Source of the DNA: Sphingomonas sp. DG1-23
GTDB taxonomy: Bacteria > Pseudomonadota > Alphaproteobacteria > Sphingomonadales > Sphingomonadaceae
Assembly: GCF_030730875.1 (NCBI RefSeq)
Contig: NZ_JAVAMA010000016.1
Coordinates: 1 to 64,000, forward strand
Length of the DNA stretch: 64,000 nt
Direction: 5' to 3'
The notes under the pieces are model-generated. The model saw only the letters and a program-made list of their open reading frames with translations, was not told the DNA's origin and ran no database searches. The stretch's first letter is position 1. Each line of letters starts with the position of its first letter. Position numbers and translations under genes: made by a program. Positions 16,958 to 26,264 of the stretch are shown here, in pieces.

Positions 16958-17875
16958 ATGGCGGGACATCACGACCACGATCATCACCACGCGCACGGGC
17001 CGGCCGATTTCGGCCGCGCCTTCGCTTTGGGCGCCACGCTCAACATCGGGTTCGTGGCCGTCGAGGGCGCTGCCGGCTTCCTGACCGATTCGGTCGCGTT
17101 GCTCGCCGATGCCGGGCATAATCTCTCCGACGTGCTCGGTCTGCTCGTCGCCTGGGCCGGCGCCGAACTCGCCAAGCGCCCCGCCCCGAAGCGGTTCACC
17201 TATGGCTTTCGCGGCAGCTCGATCCTCGCCGCGCTGACCAATTCGGTGTTGCTGCTCGTCGCGGTCGGCGCGATCGGCTGGGAAGCGATACAGCGTTTCG
17301 CCGATCCTCCCGCGATCCCCGGCAAGGTGGTGATGATCGTCGCGGCGGTGGGCATCGTCGTCAACCTGTCGACTGCCTTGCTGTTCGTGCGCGGGCGCAA
17401 GCACGACATCAACATCCGCGGCGCATACCTCCACATGGCGACCGACGCCGCGGTCTCGGCCGGCGTGGTGATCGGCGGCGCGCTGATCCTGCTCACCGGC
17501 GCGCGCTGGATCGATCCGGCGATCAGCCTGATCATCGTCGCGGTGATCCTGTGGAGCAGCTGGGGCCTTGCGCGCGAATCGCTGACCATGGCGCTGCAGG
17601 CAGTGCCCGAAGGAATCGACGCCGACGCCGTCGAACGCGCGCTGACCGGGCTGCCCGGCGTGGCGCGTGTCCATGATCTCCACATCTGGCCGATGAGCAC
17701 CACCGAAGCGGCGCTGACCGCGCATCTCGTGATGCCGGACGGCCATCCCGGCGACGCGTTCCTGATCGATCTCCAGCACCGGCTGGCGCATGATTTCCGC
17801 ATCGATCACATCACCGTCCAGATCGAGCTCGGCGAAGGCGCCGAATGCCGCATGCACGGACGCGCCCATGGTTGA
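16958..17875 (+). CDS. Cation diffusion facilitator, zinc/cadmium exporter type
   Basis: A 305-residue CDF transporter that exports divalent metal in exchange for protons. The histidine-rich N-terminus (GHHDHDHHHAHG) probably captures metal. Six helices carry the two metal-site motifs: HNLSD in helix 2 (DAGHNLSDVLG) and HMATDAAVSAG in helix 5, the H-x3-D pattern typical of Zn/Cd transporters. A cytoplasmic C-terminal domain (VARVHDLHIWPMSTTEAALT) follows. The downstream HAD gene overlaps its last 8 bases, so the two are co-translated. Confidence 0.94.
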   Translation: MAGHHDHDHHHAHGPADFGRAFALGATLNIGFVAVEGAAGFLTDSVALLADAGHNLSDVLGLLVAWAGAELAKRPAPKRFTYGFRGSSILAALTNSVLLLVAVGAIGWEAIQRFADPPAIPGKVVMIVAAVGIVVNLSTALLFVRGRKHDINIRGAYLHMATDAAVSAGVVIGGALILLTGARWIDPAISLIIVAVILWSSWGLARESLTMALQAVPEGIDADAVERALTGLPGVARVHDLHIWPMSTTEAALTAHLVMPDGHPGDAFLIDLQHRLAHDFRIDHITVQIELGEGAECRMHGRAHG

Positions 17876-18542
17876 GACGGCGCCCGCGACCGGCACCCAC
17901 GGCCCGCCGATCCGGCTGGTGATCTTCGATTTCGACGGCACTTTGTCCGACAGCGGCGACTGGTTCCTGTCGGTGGTCGATCAGCTCGCCCGCCGCTTCC
18001 GCTTCCGCACCGTCGCCCCCGACGAGGTCGAGATGCTGCGCCACCGGAGTTCGCGCGAAGTGATCGATTTCCTCGGCATCTCGCGCTGGAAGATGCCGCT
18101 GATCGCGCGGCATCTGCGCAAGCTGGTCGGCCTCAATGCGCATCAGATCGAGCTGTTTCCCGGAACGCCCGATCTGCTCGAGCAATTGGCGGAGACCGGC
18201 GTGAAGATCGCGCTCGTCACCTCCAATTCCGAAGCCAATGCGCGGAAGATCCTCGGCGAGCAACACGCCGCCCGGATCGACCTCTACGCCTGCGGCTCTT
18301 CACTGTTCGGCAAGGCCCCCAAATTCCGCCGCGTGCTCAAGAAGATGGCGATCCCGGCCGGCGCAGCGCTGGCGATCGGCGACGAGACCCGCGACATCGA
18401 CGCGGCGCGCGAGGTGGGGATGCGCGCCGGCGCGGTCTTATGGGGCTATGCCAGCGAGGCAGTGCTCACCGCGCACGCGCCCGACACCTTGTTTCGGGCG
18501 CCGCAGGACATTCTCGACTACGTCGCCACGCATCGCGGCTGA
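17868..18542 (+). CDS. HAD-superfamily phosphatase, phosphoglycolate phosphatase-like
   Basis: A 224-residue haloacid dehalogenase-type phosphatase. Motif I is [13 protein letters not shown] (nucleophile and acid aspartates), motif II VTSNS, motif III the lysine in [11 protein letters not shown], and motif [16 protein letters not shown]. The helical C1 cap inserted after motif I matches the phosphoglycolate phosphatase group. The substrate is not determined by sequence; damaged or signalling phosphates are possible. Start MVETAP at 17868 lies inside the CDF gene end, an 8-base overlap. Confidence 0.88.
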   Translation: MVETAPATGTHGPPIRLVIFDFDGTLSDSGDWFLSVVDQLARRFRFRTVAPDEVEMLRHRSSREVIDFLGISRWKMPLIARHLRKLVGLNAHQIELFPGTPDLLEQLAETGVKIALVTSNSEANARKILGEQHAARIDLYACGSSLFGKAPKFRRVLKKMAIPAGAALAIGDETRDIDAAREVGMRAGAVLWGYASEAVLTAHAPDTLFRAPQDILDYVATHRG

Positions 18543-18554
18543 CGCGTTCGCTCC

Positions 18555-19187
18555 TCAATCGAGGTGCACCGCCAGCCAGACCGTCGGACGGTCCTTTGCA
18601 GTCCATGTCACCCAATGCTTCTGCCCCGCGGCGATCCAGACATGGTCGCCGGCGTGCAGCGCCACTTCGTTCGAATCCTCGATTCGAAGCCCCGCTGCGC
18701 CTTCGAGCAACAGCACCCATTCGTCCTGCGCCTGCACCATCGGCGCGTCCTCGGGCGTCGCCTGCCCGCGCGAGACGATGCGCTCGACGCGGACGCCCGG
18801 GCGCGCGAGCAATTCGGTGAATGCCTCCGCCCGTTTCGCCGCCGGCAATCTGGTGAGCAGATTCTCAACCTTCACCTTGAAGCGTGGCTTCGGCCTGGGT
18901 TTGGACGCGGCTTTGGCCTTTGGTTCGGCCTTGGGCTTCGGCCGCGGTGTCGTGGAGCCCGCGGATTTGCTCCATGCATTGCTCGTCGCGCCGCGCAGAT
19001 ACTCCTCGATCGCCTCGGCGCTGGCGGTGAGGCCGTCCGCCCCCACCCCGAACACCGGCTCGCCCTTTGCGTCGTTCAATCCATATTTGCCGAAATCGCC
19101 CCCGGGCTTGCGCCGCCGCGACGCGACCAGCTTGAACCCGCGATGCACCGCCATCTCGCGCAGCTTTTCGGTGGCCTCGTTCGGCAT
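18555..19187 (-). CDS. Two-domain protein: small N-terminal domain, basic linker, C-terminal cupin
   Basis: A 210-residue protein. Residues 1-66 form a small domain ([40 protein letters not shown]) that I cannot name with confidence. It is joined by a Lys/Pro/Ala-rich linker (about 72-105, [18 protein letters not shown]) to a cupin of about 105 residues with [36 protein letters not shown]. The cupin has only one clear metal-type histidine pair region (GQKHWV), so catalysis is uncertain. The basic linker suggests nucleic acid or ribosome contact (inference). ATG 19187 has a near-perfect GGAGGAA. A palindromic repeat lies just upstream. Confidence 0.8.
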   Translation of the reverse strand: MPNEATEKLREMAVHRGFKLVASRRRKPGGDFGKYGLNDAKGEPVFGVGADGLTASAEAIEEYLRGATSNAWSKSAGSTTPRPKPKAEPKAKAASKPRPKPRFKVKVENLLTRLPAAKRAEAFTELLARPGVRVERIVSRGQATPEDAPMVQAQDEWVLLLEGAAGLRIEDSNEVALHAGDHVWIAAGQKHWVTWTAKDRPTVWLAVHLD

Positions 19188-19201
19188 GCTTCCTCCAAAA
19201 A

Positions 19202-19297
19202 CCCTCTCCCACCGGGAGAGGGACAGAGCCGGCGGAAGGGTGAGGGTGAGCGGCTCGCCCTCACCCTGCCCACCTTCCCGCTCCCGACGGGAGCGGG
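19202..19297. repeat. Bipartite palindromic repeat, CCCTCTCCC family, copy 1
   Basis: Three nested inverted repeats: CCCTCTCCC/GGGAGAGGG (19202-19210 and 19214-19222), GGGTGAGGG/CCCTCACCC (19238-19246 and 19258-19266) and CCCGCTCCC/GGGAGCGGG (19277-19285 and 19289-19297). It lies between the divergent cupin gene and tgt. A second copy of the same family is at 41814-41965. Confidence 0.85.
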
Positions 19298-19338
19298 AGA
19301 ATGGACACATTGCGACGAAAGCGCCACAGCAACGCGCC

Positions 19339-20478
19339 ATGTCCACCGCTCGTTTCCAGTTCACCATCCACGCGACCGACGGCAAGGCCCGGCAGGGTAC
19401 CATCGCGATGCAGCGCGGCGAGATCCGCACCCCCGCCTTCATGCCGGTCGGCACCGCCGCCACGGTCAAGGCAGTCAAGCCGCAGGACGTGCGCGCGAGC
19501 GGCGCCGACATATTGCTCGGCAATACCTATCATTTGATGCTGCGCCCCACCGCCGAGCGCGTCCACAAGCTCGGCGGGCTCCATAAATTCATGGGTTGGG
19601 ACCGGCCGATTCTCACCGATTCGGGCGGCTATCAGGTGATGAGCCTGTCCGAACTGACCAAGCGCAGCGAGGAAGGCATCGTCTTCAAGTCGCATCTCGA
19701 CGGCTCGCGCCACATGCTCAGCCCCGAACGCTCGATGGAGATCCAGCGGCTGCTCGGCTCGAACATCGTCATGGCATTCGACGAGCTCGTCCCGACCACG
19801 TCGACGCGTGAGGTTCAGGCGGCGGCGATGGAGCGTTCGATGCGTTGGGCGAAGCGCAGCCGCGCGGGCTTCGACGCAGGCGGCGCGCATGCAGAGAGCA
19901 ATGCCCTGTTCGGCATCCAGCAAGGGGCGCTCGACGAAGGCCTGCGCAAAGCATCGGCCGATGCCTTGCTCGATATCGGCTTCGATGGTTATGCCATCGG
20001 CGGCCTCGCCGTCGGCGAGGGGCAGGAGGCGATGTTCGGGGTGCTCGATTACGCCCCCGGTCAGCTCGATGCAGCCAAGCCGCGCTATTTGATGGGCGTC
20101 GGCAAGCCCGACGACATCGTCGGCGCGGTCGAGCGCGGCGTGGACATGTTCGATTGCGTGCTTCCCACCCGCTCGGGCCGCACCGGCCAGGCGTTCACCC
20201 GCACCGGCCCGATCAACATCCGCAACGCGAGGTTCGCCGAGGATCAGGGCCCGCTCGATCCCGCTTGCGCCTGCCCGACCTGCGCCGGCTGGAGCCGGGC
20301 CTATGTCCACCATCTCGTCCGCGCGGGCGAGATCCTCGGCGCGATGCTGATGACCGAGCATAATCTGTGGTTCTACCAGCAATTGATGGCCGATCTGCGC
20401 GCCGCGATCGCCGAGGGCCGGCTCACCGCCTTCGCCGACGACTTCCGCCGCGACTATCGCAGCGCGCCCAAGGCTTAG
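19339..20478 (+). CDS. tgt: tRNA-guanine transglycosylase
   Basis: A 379-residue Tgt that exchanges guanine-34 for preQ1 in tRNAs with GUN anticodons. The general base lies in [12 protein letters not shown] (about D94) and the nucleophile in [17 protein letters not shown] (about D271). The zinc site is [17 protein letters not shown] (three Cys and one His). ATG 19339 begins [15 protein letters not shown], the usual N-terminus; the frame is open upstream through the repeat but has no ribosome binding site there. It works immediately before QueA (15370) in queuosine synthesis, although the two genes are 3 kb apart. Confidence 0.97.
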   Translation: MSTARFQFTIHATDGKARQGTIAMQRGEIRTPAFMPVGTAATVKAVKPQDVRASGADILLGNTYHLMLRPTAERVHKLGGLHKFMGWDRPILTDSGGYQVMSLSELTKRSEEGIVFKSHLDGSRHMLSPERSMEIQRLLGSNIVMAFDELVPTTSTREVQAAAMERSMRWAKRSRAGFDAGGAHAESNALFGIQQGALDEGLRKASADALLDIGFDGYAIGGLAVGEGQEAMFGVLDYAPGQLDAAKPRYLMGVGKPDDIVGAVERGVDMFDCVLPTRSGRTGQAFTRTGPINIRNARFAEDQGPLDPACACPTCAGWSRAYVHHLVRAGEILGAMLMTEHNLWFYQQLMADLRAAIAEGRLTAFADDFRRDYRSAPKA

Positions 20479-20617
20479 CTTAACCATCTTCTGTTCCGCG
20501 CCGGGACGCCGCAGAATCGGGGGGCGCCCTGTTCACGATTAGGCGATATATGGAGTGCCTTCGGGGCCCATCGGCTCGCACGAGGCACGCGATTTGTTCT
20601 GGCGGCGTTTTACTCGA

Positions 20618-21565
20618 ATGCAGATGCGCGGGCTGACCGCCGGGGCGATCGTATCGCTCGTCGGCGCCGGTTTCTCCGCGCAGGCGCTGAGCCCCGACGC
20701 GCCGGGCGCCGCCCCCAAGCCGGTCGTCACCGGCTATGAAGCCGAAGATCATTTCCCCGGCGCAGCTTTCTATACCGCAGTTCCCGACGAGGCCGCCATG
20801 GCAGCCGGCACCACCGGCACGATCGCATTGCCCGATCTGCCGGTCCCCGAAAACGCGATCATCGATTCGTCGATCCAGCCGGCCGCGCCGTTCCGCCTTG
20901 CCGGCAGCGCCACGGACAATGCCCGCGCGCTCCAATGCCTGACCCAGGCGATCTATTACGAAGCGGCGAGCGAACCCGATGACGGCCAGCGCGCCGTCGC
21001 GCAGGTGGTGCTCAATCGCGTGCGGCACCCCGCTTTCCCCGCCACCGTGTGCGGCGTGATCTTCCAGGGCTCCGAGAGAAGCGGCTGCCAGTTCAGCTTC
21101 GCCTGCGACGGCGCAATGGCGCGTATTCCGTCGCGCACCGCATGGGATCGTGCCGCGCGCGTCGCCGGGGCGGCGCTCGCCGGCAGCGTGTTCGCGCCGG
21201 TCGGCATGGCGACGCACTATCACACCTATGCGGTGACTCCGTCGTGGAACCGCAGCCTCGTGATGACCGGGGTGTTCGGCGCGCATTTCTTCCATCGCTG
21301 GAAAGGCTGGTGGGGAATGGCCGCGGCGTTCCGCCAGCCCTATCGCGGCGGCGAGCCCATCCCCGCGCCGCACATGGCTGCGGCTCCCGCGCCTTCCGCA
21401 GCCACGCCGGTTGCGGTCCCCGCCGCCACTCCCCGCGAGCCCGCACGCGATGTTCAGCCCGGCTATGCCGAGAGCGGCACGCCGACCGCCGCTTATGCGG
21501 AGGCGACGCTGCCCGATTCGCAGATTCTCGACAAATGGAAGGACAGCGGCAAGCCGCTGCGCTGA
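20618..21565 (+). CDS. Cell wall hydrolase, SleB/hydrolase_2 family
   Basis: About 315 residues. A hydrophobic N-terminus (GLTAGAIVSLVGAGFSAQA) is followed by a linker and the hydrolase_2 domain (about residues 100-225): CLTQAIYYEAASEPDDGQRA, VAQVVLNRVRHPAFP, SGCQFSFACDG and, further on, THYHTYAVTPSWNRSL. The first glutamate of the YYEA motif is the expected catalytic acid for peptidoglycan cleavage. The C-terminal 80 residues are Ala/Pro-rich. The start is uncertain: GTG 20555 would add 21 residues with atypical codon use, so ATG 20618 is preferred. Stacked hairpins follow the stop. Confidence 0.88.
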   Translation: MQMRGLTAGAIVSLVGAGFSAQALSPDAPGAAPKPVVTGYEAEDHFPGAAFYTAVPDEAAMAAGTTGTIALPDLPVPENAIIDSSIQPAAPFRLAGSATDNARALQCLTQAIYYEAASEPDDGQRAVAQVVLNRVRHPAFPATVCGVIFQGSERSGCQFSFACDGAMARIPSRTAWDRAARVAGAALAGSVFAPVGMATHYHTYAVTPSWNRSLVMTGVFGAHFFHRWKGWWGMAAAFRQPYRGGEPIPAPHMAAAPAPSAATPVAVPAATPREPARDVQPGYAESGTPTAAYAEATLPDSQILDKWKDSGKPLR

Positions 21566-21623
21566 ACGGGCGACGCCCGCGCGTCTTGGTCAATCCCGCG
21601 TCAAGCGCCGTCTCTTAGGGTAA

Positions 21624-21742
21624 GCGGGCGCTCTCGTTGCATGGGGCATTGAGAGCGCCCGCGCTGTCGCGTCCTGGTCATCCGGGGGGAAATGACACGC
21701 GACAGCTATCGGAAACAGCGGGACCGGCGGGCGCAGCGCCGG
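21624..21742. other. Three adjacent stem-loops between convergent genes
   Basis: A 12-bp perfect stem (21624-21635 with 21651-21662) is immediately followed by a 10-bp perfect stem (21663-21672 with 21697-21706) and a 6-bp stem (21724-21729 with 21737-21742). They fill the 229-base gap between the cell wall hydrolase and the fimbrial tip gene. None has a clear U-tract. They may be tandem terminators, a repeat element or a structured small RNA; sequence alone does not decide. Confidence 0.55.
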
Positions 21743-21794
21743 AACGTCCGGCACCAGCTGCGACACGCATAGGATTACGCCACAGATCAGCGAG

Positions 21795-22715
21795 TCATCG
21801 CGGCGCGATCGAAACCGTGATGAGGTCGCTGTAGAGGCCGGCGCGCTTGCCCGCGACGCTGCCGATCACGAAGCGCATCGGCAGTGCGTCGCGCGTCGGA
21901 TCGGTTCCTGCCGAATTATAGTTCGCCGTCGATGCCAGCGAGAGCGTGCTCTCGCCGATCATCAGTTGATAGGGCACGCTCCAATCGGCATTGGCCATCT
22001 TGAGCAGGCCATTGTTCTTCGAGGCGAATTCGAGCCGATAGGCGCGCGTGCTCGCCACGGTCATCTGCAGCGGCACCTTGGCGACGCCTTCGCTCAGTTC
22101 GCCGAGATCGACCAAAGCCTGGCCGCCGTTGCGGCGATACTGGCCCGACAATCCGAGCACCGCCGAAGGCAACACGTTGACGCCGAGCACGAACGAGCGC
22201 GAGGCGAGCAGGTCGCCACGCCCCTGCTGCTCGGCAACGAGCATCACGCGCTGGCTGTAGAGCCCGTCGGCGACCAGCCCGTCCTCGTTCGCCGCGAACT
22301 GGAAGCGCACCAGCTGCTGGCTCCGCGGCTGGACGACGACCGGGCGCTGCGTCGCGCGGGCGATCGTGCGGCCCGAGACCGGCGTCGCGTTGCTGTTCGA
22401 GAATTGGTCGAGCAAGGTATAGGTGACGCGTCCGGCGCTGCCCTCGCGCGCCAGACCGAACGGCTCCTGATCGACCACGAAGGCGGGAGCGAACACGCAG
22501 GCCGCGCCGCCTTCATTGTTGAACACCACGTCGAACGTCGCGATCGGCACGTTGGTCGCGAAGGGATCATAGCCCTGGATGATCCAGTTGCTCGCGCCGC
22601 TCTCGATGCGGAGCGCGCAATCGGCGCGCGATGCGACCGACGCGGACTGCGCCCATGCCGGGCTCGACGCCAGCGCCGCAGCGGCTGCCAGAGTGGCCGA
22701 AATCAGGGTCTTCAT
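21795..22715 (-). CDS. Chaperone-usher fimbrial two-domain minor (tip) subunit
   Basis: A 306-residue secreted protein with signal peptide MKTLISATLAAAAALASSPA ending at WAQ. The N-terminal half (about 27-170) has cysteines at CALRIESG and ACVFAPAF; the C-terminal half (about 175-306) reads as a pilin/spore-coat-U-like domain (VPLQMTVASTRAYRLEFASK, GLYSDLITVSIAPR). A receptor-binding domain plus pilin domain is the layout of tip adhesins, and its place as last gene after the usher supports that. Ligand is unknown. The usher stop (22723) overlaps the ribosome binding site GAGGTGA, so expression is coupled. Confidence 0.8.
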   Translation of the reverse strand: MKTLISATLAAAAALASSPAWAQSASVASRADCALRIESGASNWIIQGYDPFATNVPIATFDVVFNNEGGAACVFAPAFVVDQEPFGLAREGSAGRVTYTLLDQFSNSNATPVSGRTIARATQRPVVVQPRSQQLVRFQFAANEDGLVADGLYSQRVMLVAEQQGRGDLLASRSFVLGVNVLPSAVLGLSGQYRRNGGQALVDLGELSEGVAKVPLQMTVASTRAYRLEFASKNNGLLKMANADWSVPYQLMIGESTLSLASTANYNSAGTDPTRDALPMRFVIGSVAGKRAGLYSDLITVSIAPR

Positions 22716-22722
22716 GGTCACC

Positions 22723-25344
22723 TCAATTCGCCGGCTTCAGGACTATAGTTTTAAGATCGACGAGACCAGTGGTATCGGCCGGCACCTTGAACTCGAACAC
22801 CGTCGGTCCTGCGCCGAGTTCGACGCGATAGTCGGCCGCGGGGCGCAGATTCTGGATCGCGAAGCGCCCCACCGAATTGGTGAAGAAGGGAAGCGGCTCC
22901 TTGTCCTTGCCGTCGCGCGCGATGACGCGCCCGCCGGCGAGCGCCACCGGCTTGCCGTCGGGGAAGGTCAGCACGCCCGCCGCGCTGACGAATGCGTCGG
23001 TGCCGATCTTGAGCTTGTAGCCGCTGTGATAAGGCGGGTTCACCCGCACCGTGCCCGCACCGGTATCGTAGCCGACCGGCGGATTCTCGACATCATACTG
23101 GATCGGCTGGTTGACGTAGCTGTTGAGATAGCCGTTGACCGCCGCGCCGAAGGTGCCGCTCTTGCTCATATAGTCGCTGCTGACCAGCGACTGGCCGGCG
23201 ACGACGCTGTGCCCCTTCAGATTCTTGTGCGGATAGAGCAAAGCGAAGCTGTCGTTGACCCGGCGTCCGACGCCGACGACGCCGTCGGCAAAGGCGATCG
23301 AGGTGCCGACGCGCACCGACGAGACATTGACCTGGCCGAACCCGCCGAGATTGGGGCCATAGCTCGAATGGCTCACGGTCGCATCGAAGCGATTGGCGAT
23401 ATAGTCGGCAAAGCCCTGCGCGGCGACGGTGCGGTCGTCGCGGCTGACCACCGCGCCATAGCCGAGGCTGCCGATCTGGTTCGACGAGGCGTGGAGATAG
23501 GAGAGCGAGCTGGTGTCGGTGCTGCTCTCGTGGCGCGCCTCGAAACGATCGCGGAAGCTGGGCTGGAACACCAAAGCGATGTTGAATCCGAGCCCGCGGC
23601 CACGCCCGATCGTGGTATCGAACTTCGAATATTCGACACCGGCGCGGACGCTGACGCGGCGGTCGAAATAATAATTGGCCGAAGCGCCGATGCGATAGCT
23701 GTCGCCGCGATTGCGGCTCTTGAGATAGCTGCCGGTGATCAGCGCCGACAGGCGCTGGTTGATCTGGCGGGTATATTGGCCGCTGATCGTGATCGAGCTC
23801 GAATTGTCGGCTCGCGGCGAAGACAGAAAGGCATAATGCCGCGACAGATAATCGGCGCGGATGCTGGCCGAATCGACCAGTCCGCCACGATCGATCAGCT
23901 GGTCGAAGCCGATTCCGGTGGAAAAGCCTTCGCCGACTTCGCGCGAATGGCTGACGCCGCCGTCGAGCAACAGCCGCGAGCCGCCGCCGAGCACGAACTG
24001 GGTCTGGCCGGTCAGCGTCTGGACCTGCGCGCTTGCCTGCAGCCCGACGCCGATCGCCGGCGCGTCGACGAACGCCTTGCGGAAGAATCCCGAGAAGGCG
24101 ACCGGACCGGTATAATTGGGCGAACGGCCGAACCGGTTGCTGGTCGGCCCGATATAGGCGGCATATTCGAAATCGCCGGGCACCAGATCGATCGGATCGA
24201 GATATTGGCTGTAGGCGATCGACTGGACCGATCCGCTATTGTCGCGGACCTCGATCTGGACGTCGTTGCTGCCCGCGAGCAGCGGCAGCGAGCTGAAATC
24301 GTACGAACCTGCGTCGAGCCGCAGCTCGCGATACAGCACGCCGTTGCGCAGGATGCGGACGCTCGCGTCGCGCTGGAGCACGAGCTGGCGATTGCCCTGC
24401 AACACCGACGAACGATACGGATCGAAGCGCTGGCGCTGGCGGCTGACGCCGACGCCGCCGATCTGGACATAGCCTTGCTGGCCGCGCACTTCGGGATTTA
24501 GATCGCCCAGATACCAGCGGCGATACGCGGTCGGCTCGTCATAGACGAAGCGCGCATAATTGCGATCGAAGCGATAGGATCCGCCGCTGAAGCCCTGATT
24601 GCCGAACTGGCCATCGGCTTCGAGCACCACGCCGCCATAGCGCATCGCGCCGCTGAGCGCGATCGAGGGAGGGCCGTTGGCGGACGTGCCTTCCCAGGCC
24701 CGGGCATAATAGCCGTTGATGTTGAGAAACGCCGCGAAATCGGCCGGTGCGAGATCGATGCTCTCGTCGCCGGGGCTGGGCGGCGCGAACAATTGCTCGA
24801 GTGCGCGCTTCGACGGATCGATCGTCAGCACCACCACCGCGAGGCTGCTCGGATCATACTCGAACGAGATGCCGAGCGGTTTGAGATCTTCCGATTCGAG
24901 CCGTTCCTTGCCCGCCGCCGCCTTCAGCAATTGGTCGCGCGCCTCGGGATTGAGCAGCGGACCGATCAGCCCTTCGAACGGCTTGCGCTCGGCCAGTAGG
25001 CGATCGTCATAGGTGAGCCGGATCGGCATATCGCCGAGCGCACGCTGCTTGAACAGCAGCGGCACGGTCAGGTCCATGTCGCGATCGTACGGGTTGATGT
25101 CGGGACGGCCATATTTGCCGATCGGCAGCGCCGCGGTGCCCGTCTGCCCGACCACGGGCAGCGCGTCGATGTCGGGCCTGGCGCCGGGCAAAGGCACCGT
25201 CGTGCTCTGCGGGGGCGCCGATGTCGGCGGCGTGGTCTGCGGCGCAGGCTGCGTGCGCGGCAACGGCACAGAAACCTGCGCCGCGGCGGTTCCGCCGGTG
25301 AGGCAGAACCATGCCGTCGCGCTGAGCAGCCTGCCGCGCTTCAT
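22723..25344 (-). CDS. Fimbrial outer membrane usher protein
   Basis: An 873-residue usher that forms the outer membrane pore through which chaperone-bound pilins are assembled. After the signal peptide (MKRGRLLSATAWFCLTGGTA) comes a Pro-rich stretch (residues about 24-55), then an N-terminal chaperone-binding region, a long beta-barrel (SYRFDRNYARFVYDEPTAY, YLGDLNPEVRGQQGY, QLVLQRDASVRILRNG, YDFSSLPLLAGSNDVQIEV) and C-terminal domains with FPDGKPVALAGGRVI and SVGRFAIQNLRPAADYRVEL. Its ATG overlaps the chaperone stop (ATGA at 25341-25344). Gene order pilin, chaperone, usher, tip resembles archaic (Csu-like) and alternate CUP loci; I cannot fix the clade. Confidence 0.9.
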   Translation of the reverse strand: MKRGRLLSATAWFCLTGGTAAAQVSVPLPRTQPAPQTTPPTSAPPQSTTVPLPGARPDIDALPVVGQTGTAALPIGKYGRPDINPYDRDMDLTVPLLFKQRALGDMPIRLTYDDRLLAERKPFEGLIGPLLNPEARDQLLKAAAGKERLESEDLKPLGISFEYDPSSLAVVVLTIDPSKRALEQLFAPPSPGDESIDLAPADFAAFLNINGYYARAWEGTSANGPPSIALSGAMRYGGVVLEADGQFGNQGFSGGSYRFDRNYARFVYDEPTAYRRWYLGDLNPEVRGQQGYVQIGGVGVSRQRQRFDPYRSSVLQGNRQLVLQRDASVRILRNGVLYRELRLDAGSYDFSSLPLLAGSNDVQIEVRDNSGSVQSIAYSQYLDPIDLVPGDFEYAAYIGPTSNRFGRSPNYTGPVAFSGFFRKAFVDAPAIGVGLQASAQVQTLTGQTQFVLGGGSRLLLDGGVSHSREVGEGFSTGIGFDQLIDRGGLVDSASIRADYLSRHYAFLSSPRADNSSSITISGQYTRQINQRLSALITGSYLKSRNRGDSYRIGASANYYFDRRVSVRAGVEYSKFDTTIGRGRGLGFNIALVFQPSFRDRFEARHESSTDTSSLSYLHASSNQIGSLGYGAVVSRDDRTVAAQGFADYIANRFDATVSHSSYGPNLGGFGQVNVSSVRVGTSIAFADGVVGVGRRVNDSFALLYPHKNLKGHSVVAGQSLVSSDYMSKSGTFGAAVNGYLNSYVNQPIQYDVENPPVGYDTGAGTVRVNPPYHSGYKLKIGTDAFVSAAGVLTFPDGKPVALAGGRVIARDGKDKEPLPFFTNSVGRFAIQNLRPAADYRVELGAGPTVFEFKVPADTTGLVDLKTIVLKPAN

Positions 25345-26141
25345 TTCAGGAACTTGACGTTGATCGGTCCCGGGCCGAACGCCTTGACGAGCGGCAGGCG
25401 GAAGACGCGCGTGCCGCCGCCGCCGGCGACATAGCCGCTGCCGACGATGCGGTTGAGTTCCTCTTCGGAAATCAGGATCCTGAGCGGCTTGCCGGCGACA
25501 TCCTTGCCCTCGAGCCCCCATTTGAGCGCCGACATCATCGCGTGGCGACGCCCGGTATTCTTCATGACGATCTCGACGCCGGGCACCTTGGGCGGCAGCG
25601 GATCGCCCTGCTTCGCGGCGGGCGGCTGATAGTCGATCGTCTTCACCGAAGCCGCCGCGACATTGGGCTGGGCGTTCGGCGGCGCGACCACGATCAGCGC
25701 CTTCATGTGATAGACCACCTGCACCTGCGCAGCCTGCGCGCCTGTCGTCGGATCGGCGGGAATCGGGAGCTGGTTCACCGACAAATAATAGGCCTGCGAG
25801 GTCGGGATCTCGGCGCCGCCGACCCATTGCAGACGGACGACCTGGCGCGCGCCCTGCGGCAGCATGCCCTGCGGCGGGAAGACGATGAAATCGGCATCGG
25901 CGGGCGTTTCGCTCGGCACGCCATTCTCGTCGAAATTGAGGCGGGTGATACGGGTCTCGAACGGCAATTTGCCCGCGTTGAGATTCTGCACTTCCACGCG
26001 CGCGACCGAATCGCTGCCCGTAGTGGTCATCTCGACGATCATCGGCGAAACGCGCATCGCGTAAACCGTGGCGGCACCGGCGACCAGCGCGGTCGCGACA
26101 ATGGCCGAACGGACGGCCGTCCGCTGGAAACTGCTATACAC
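25341..26141 (-). CDS. Fimbrial biogenesis chaperone, PapD-like
   Basis: About 266 residues with an N-terminal signal anchor (AIVATALVAGAATVYA) and two immunoglobulin-like domains. Domain one has MRVSPMIVEMTTTGSDSVARVEV, PFETRITRLNFDENG and FIVFPPQGMLPQGARQVVRLQW, the G1-strand-type hydrophobic segment that donates to pilins. Domain two has VVYHMKALIVVAPPNAQPNV and KNTGRRHAMMSALKWGL. It caps and folds pilins in the periplasm. The start is uncertain: GTG 26141 is preferred for its place before the signal; GTG 26183 is also possible. It lies behind a terminator that separates it from the major pilin. Confidence 0.88.
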   Translation of the reverse strand: MYSSFQRTAVRSAIVATALVAGAATVYAMRVSPMIVEMTTTGSDSVARVEVQNLNAGKLPFETRITRLNFDENGVPSETPADADFIVFPPQGMLPQGARQVVRLQWVGGAEIPTSQAYYLSVNQLPIPADPTTGAQAAQVQVVYHMKALIVVAPPNAQPNVAAASVKTIDYQPPAAKQGDPLPPKVPGVEIVMKNTGRRHAMMSALKWGLEGKDVAGKPLRILISEEELNRIVGSGYVAGGGGTRVFRLPLVKAFGPGPINVKFLK

Positions 26142-26202
26142 TGGCGAGGCCCCCACCCCTATGACTACGCGCGAACTACGCACGCATTCTTACGCAATAC
26201 TC

Positions 26203-26231
26203 AAAAGGGGGAGGATTGTCTCCTCCCCCTT
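26203..26231 (-). terminator. Intrinsic terminator between major pilin and chaperone genes
   Basis: On the minus strand AAGGGGGAGGA pairs with TCCTCCCCCTT (11 bp) across a 5-base loop and is followed by TTTTGAG. It stands 34 bases after the major pilin stop and about 60 bases before the chaperone start. Partial read-through would make pilin mRNA more abundant than the assembly genes, a usual feature of fimbrial operons. Confidence 0.8.
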
Positions 26232-26264
26232 CCTTAAGTCGACATTACTGCCGGACTTGCTGGA

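Noticed and set aside
18238-19338. Upstream extension of the tgt frame through the repeat and cupin gene
   Set aside because: It overlaps the HAD gene and the cupin gene and reads through palindromes; ATG 19339 gives the normal Tgt N-terminus.
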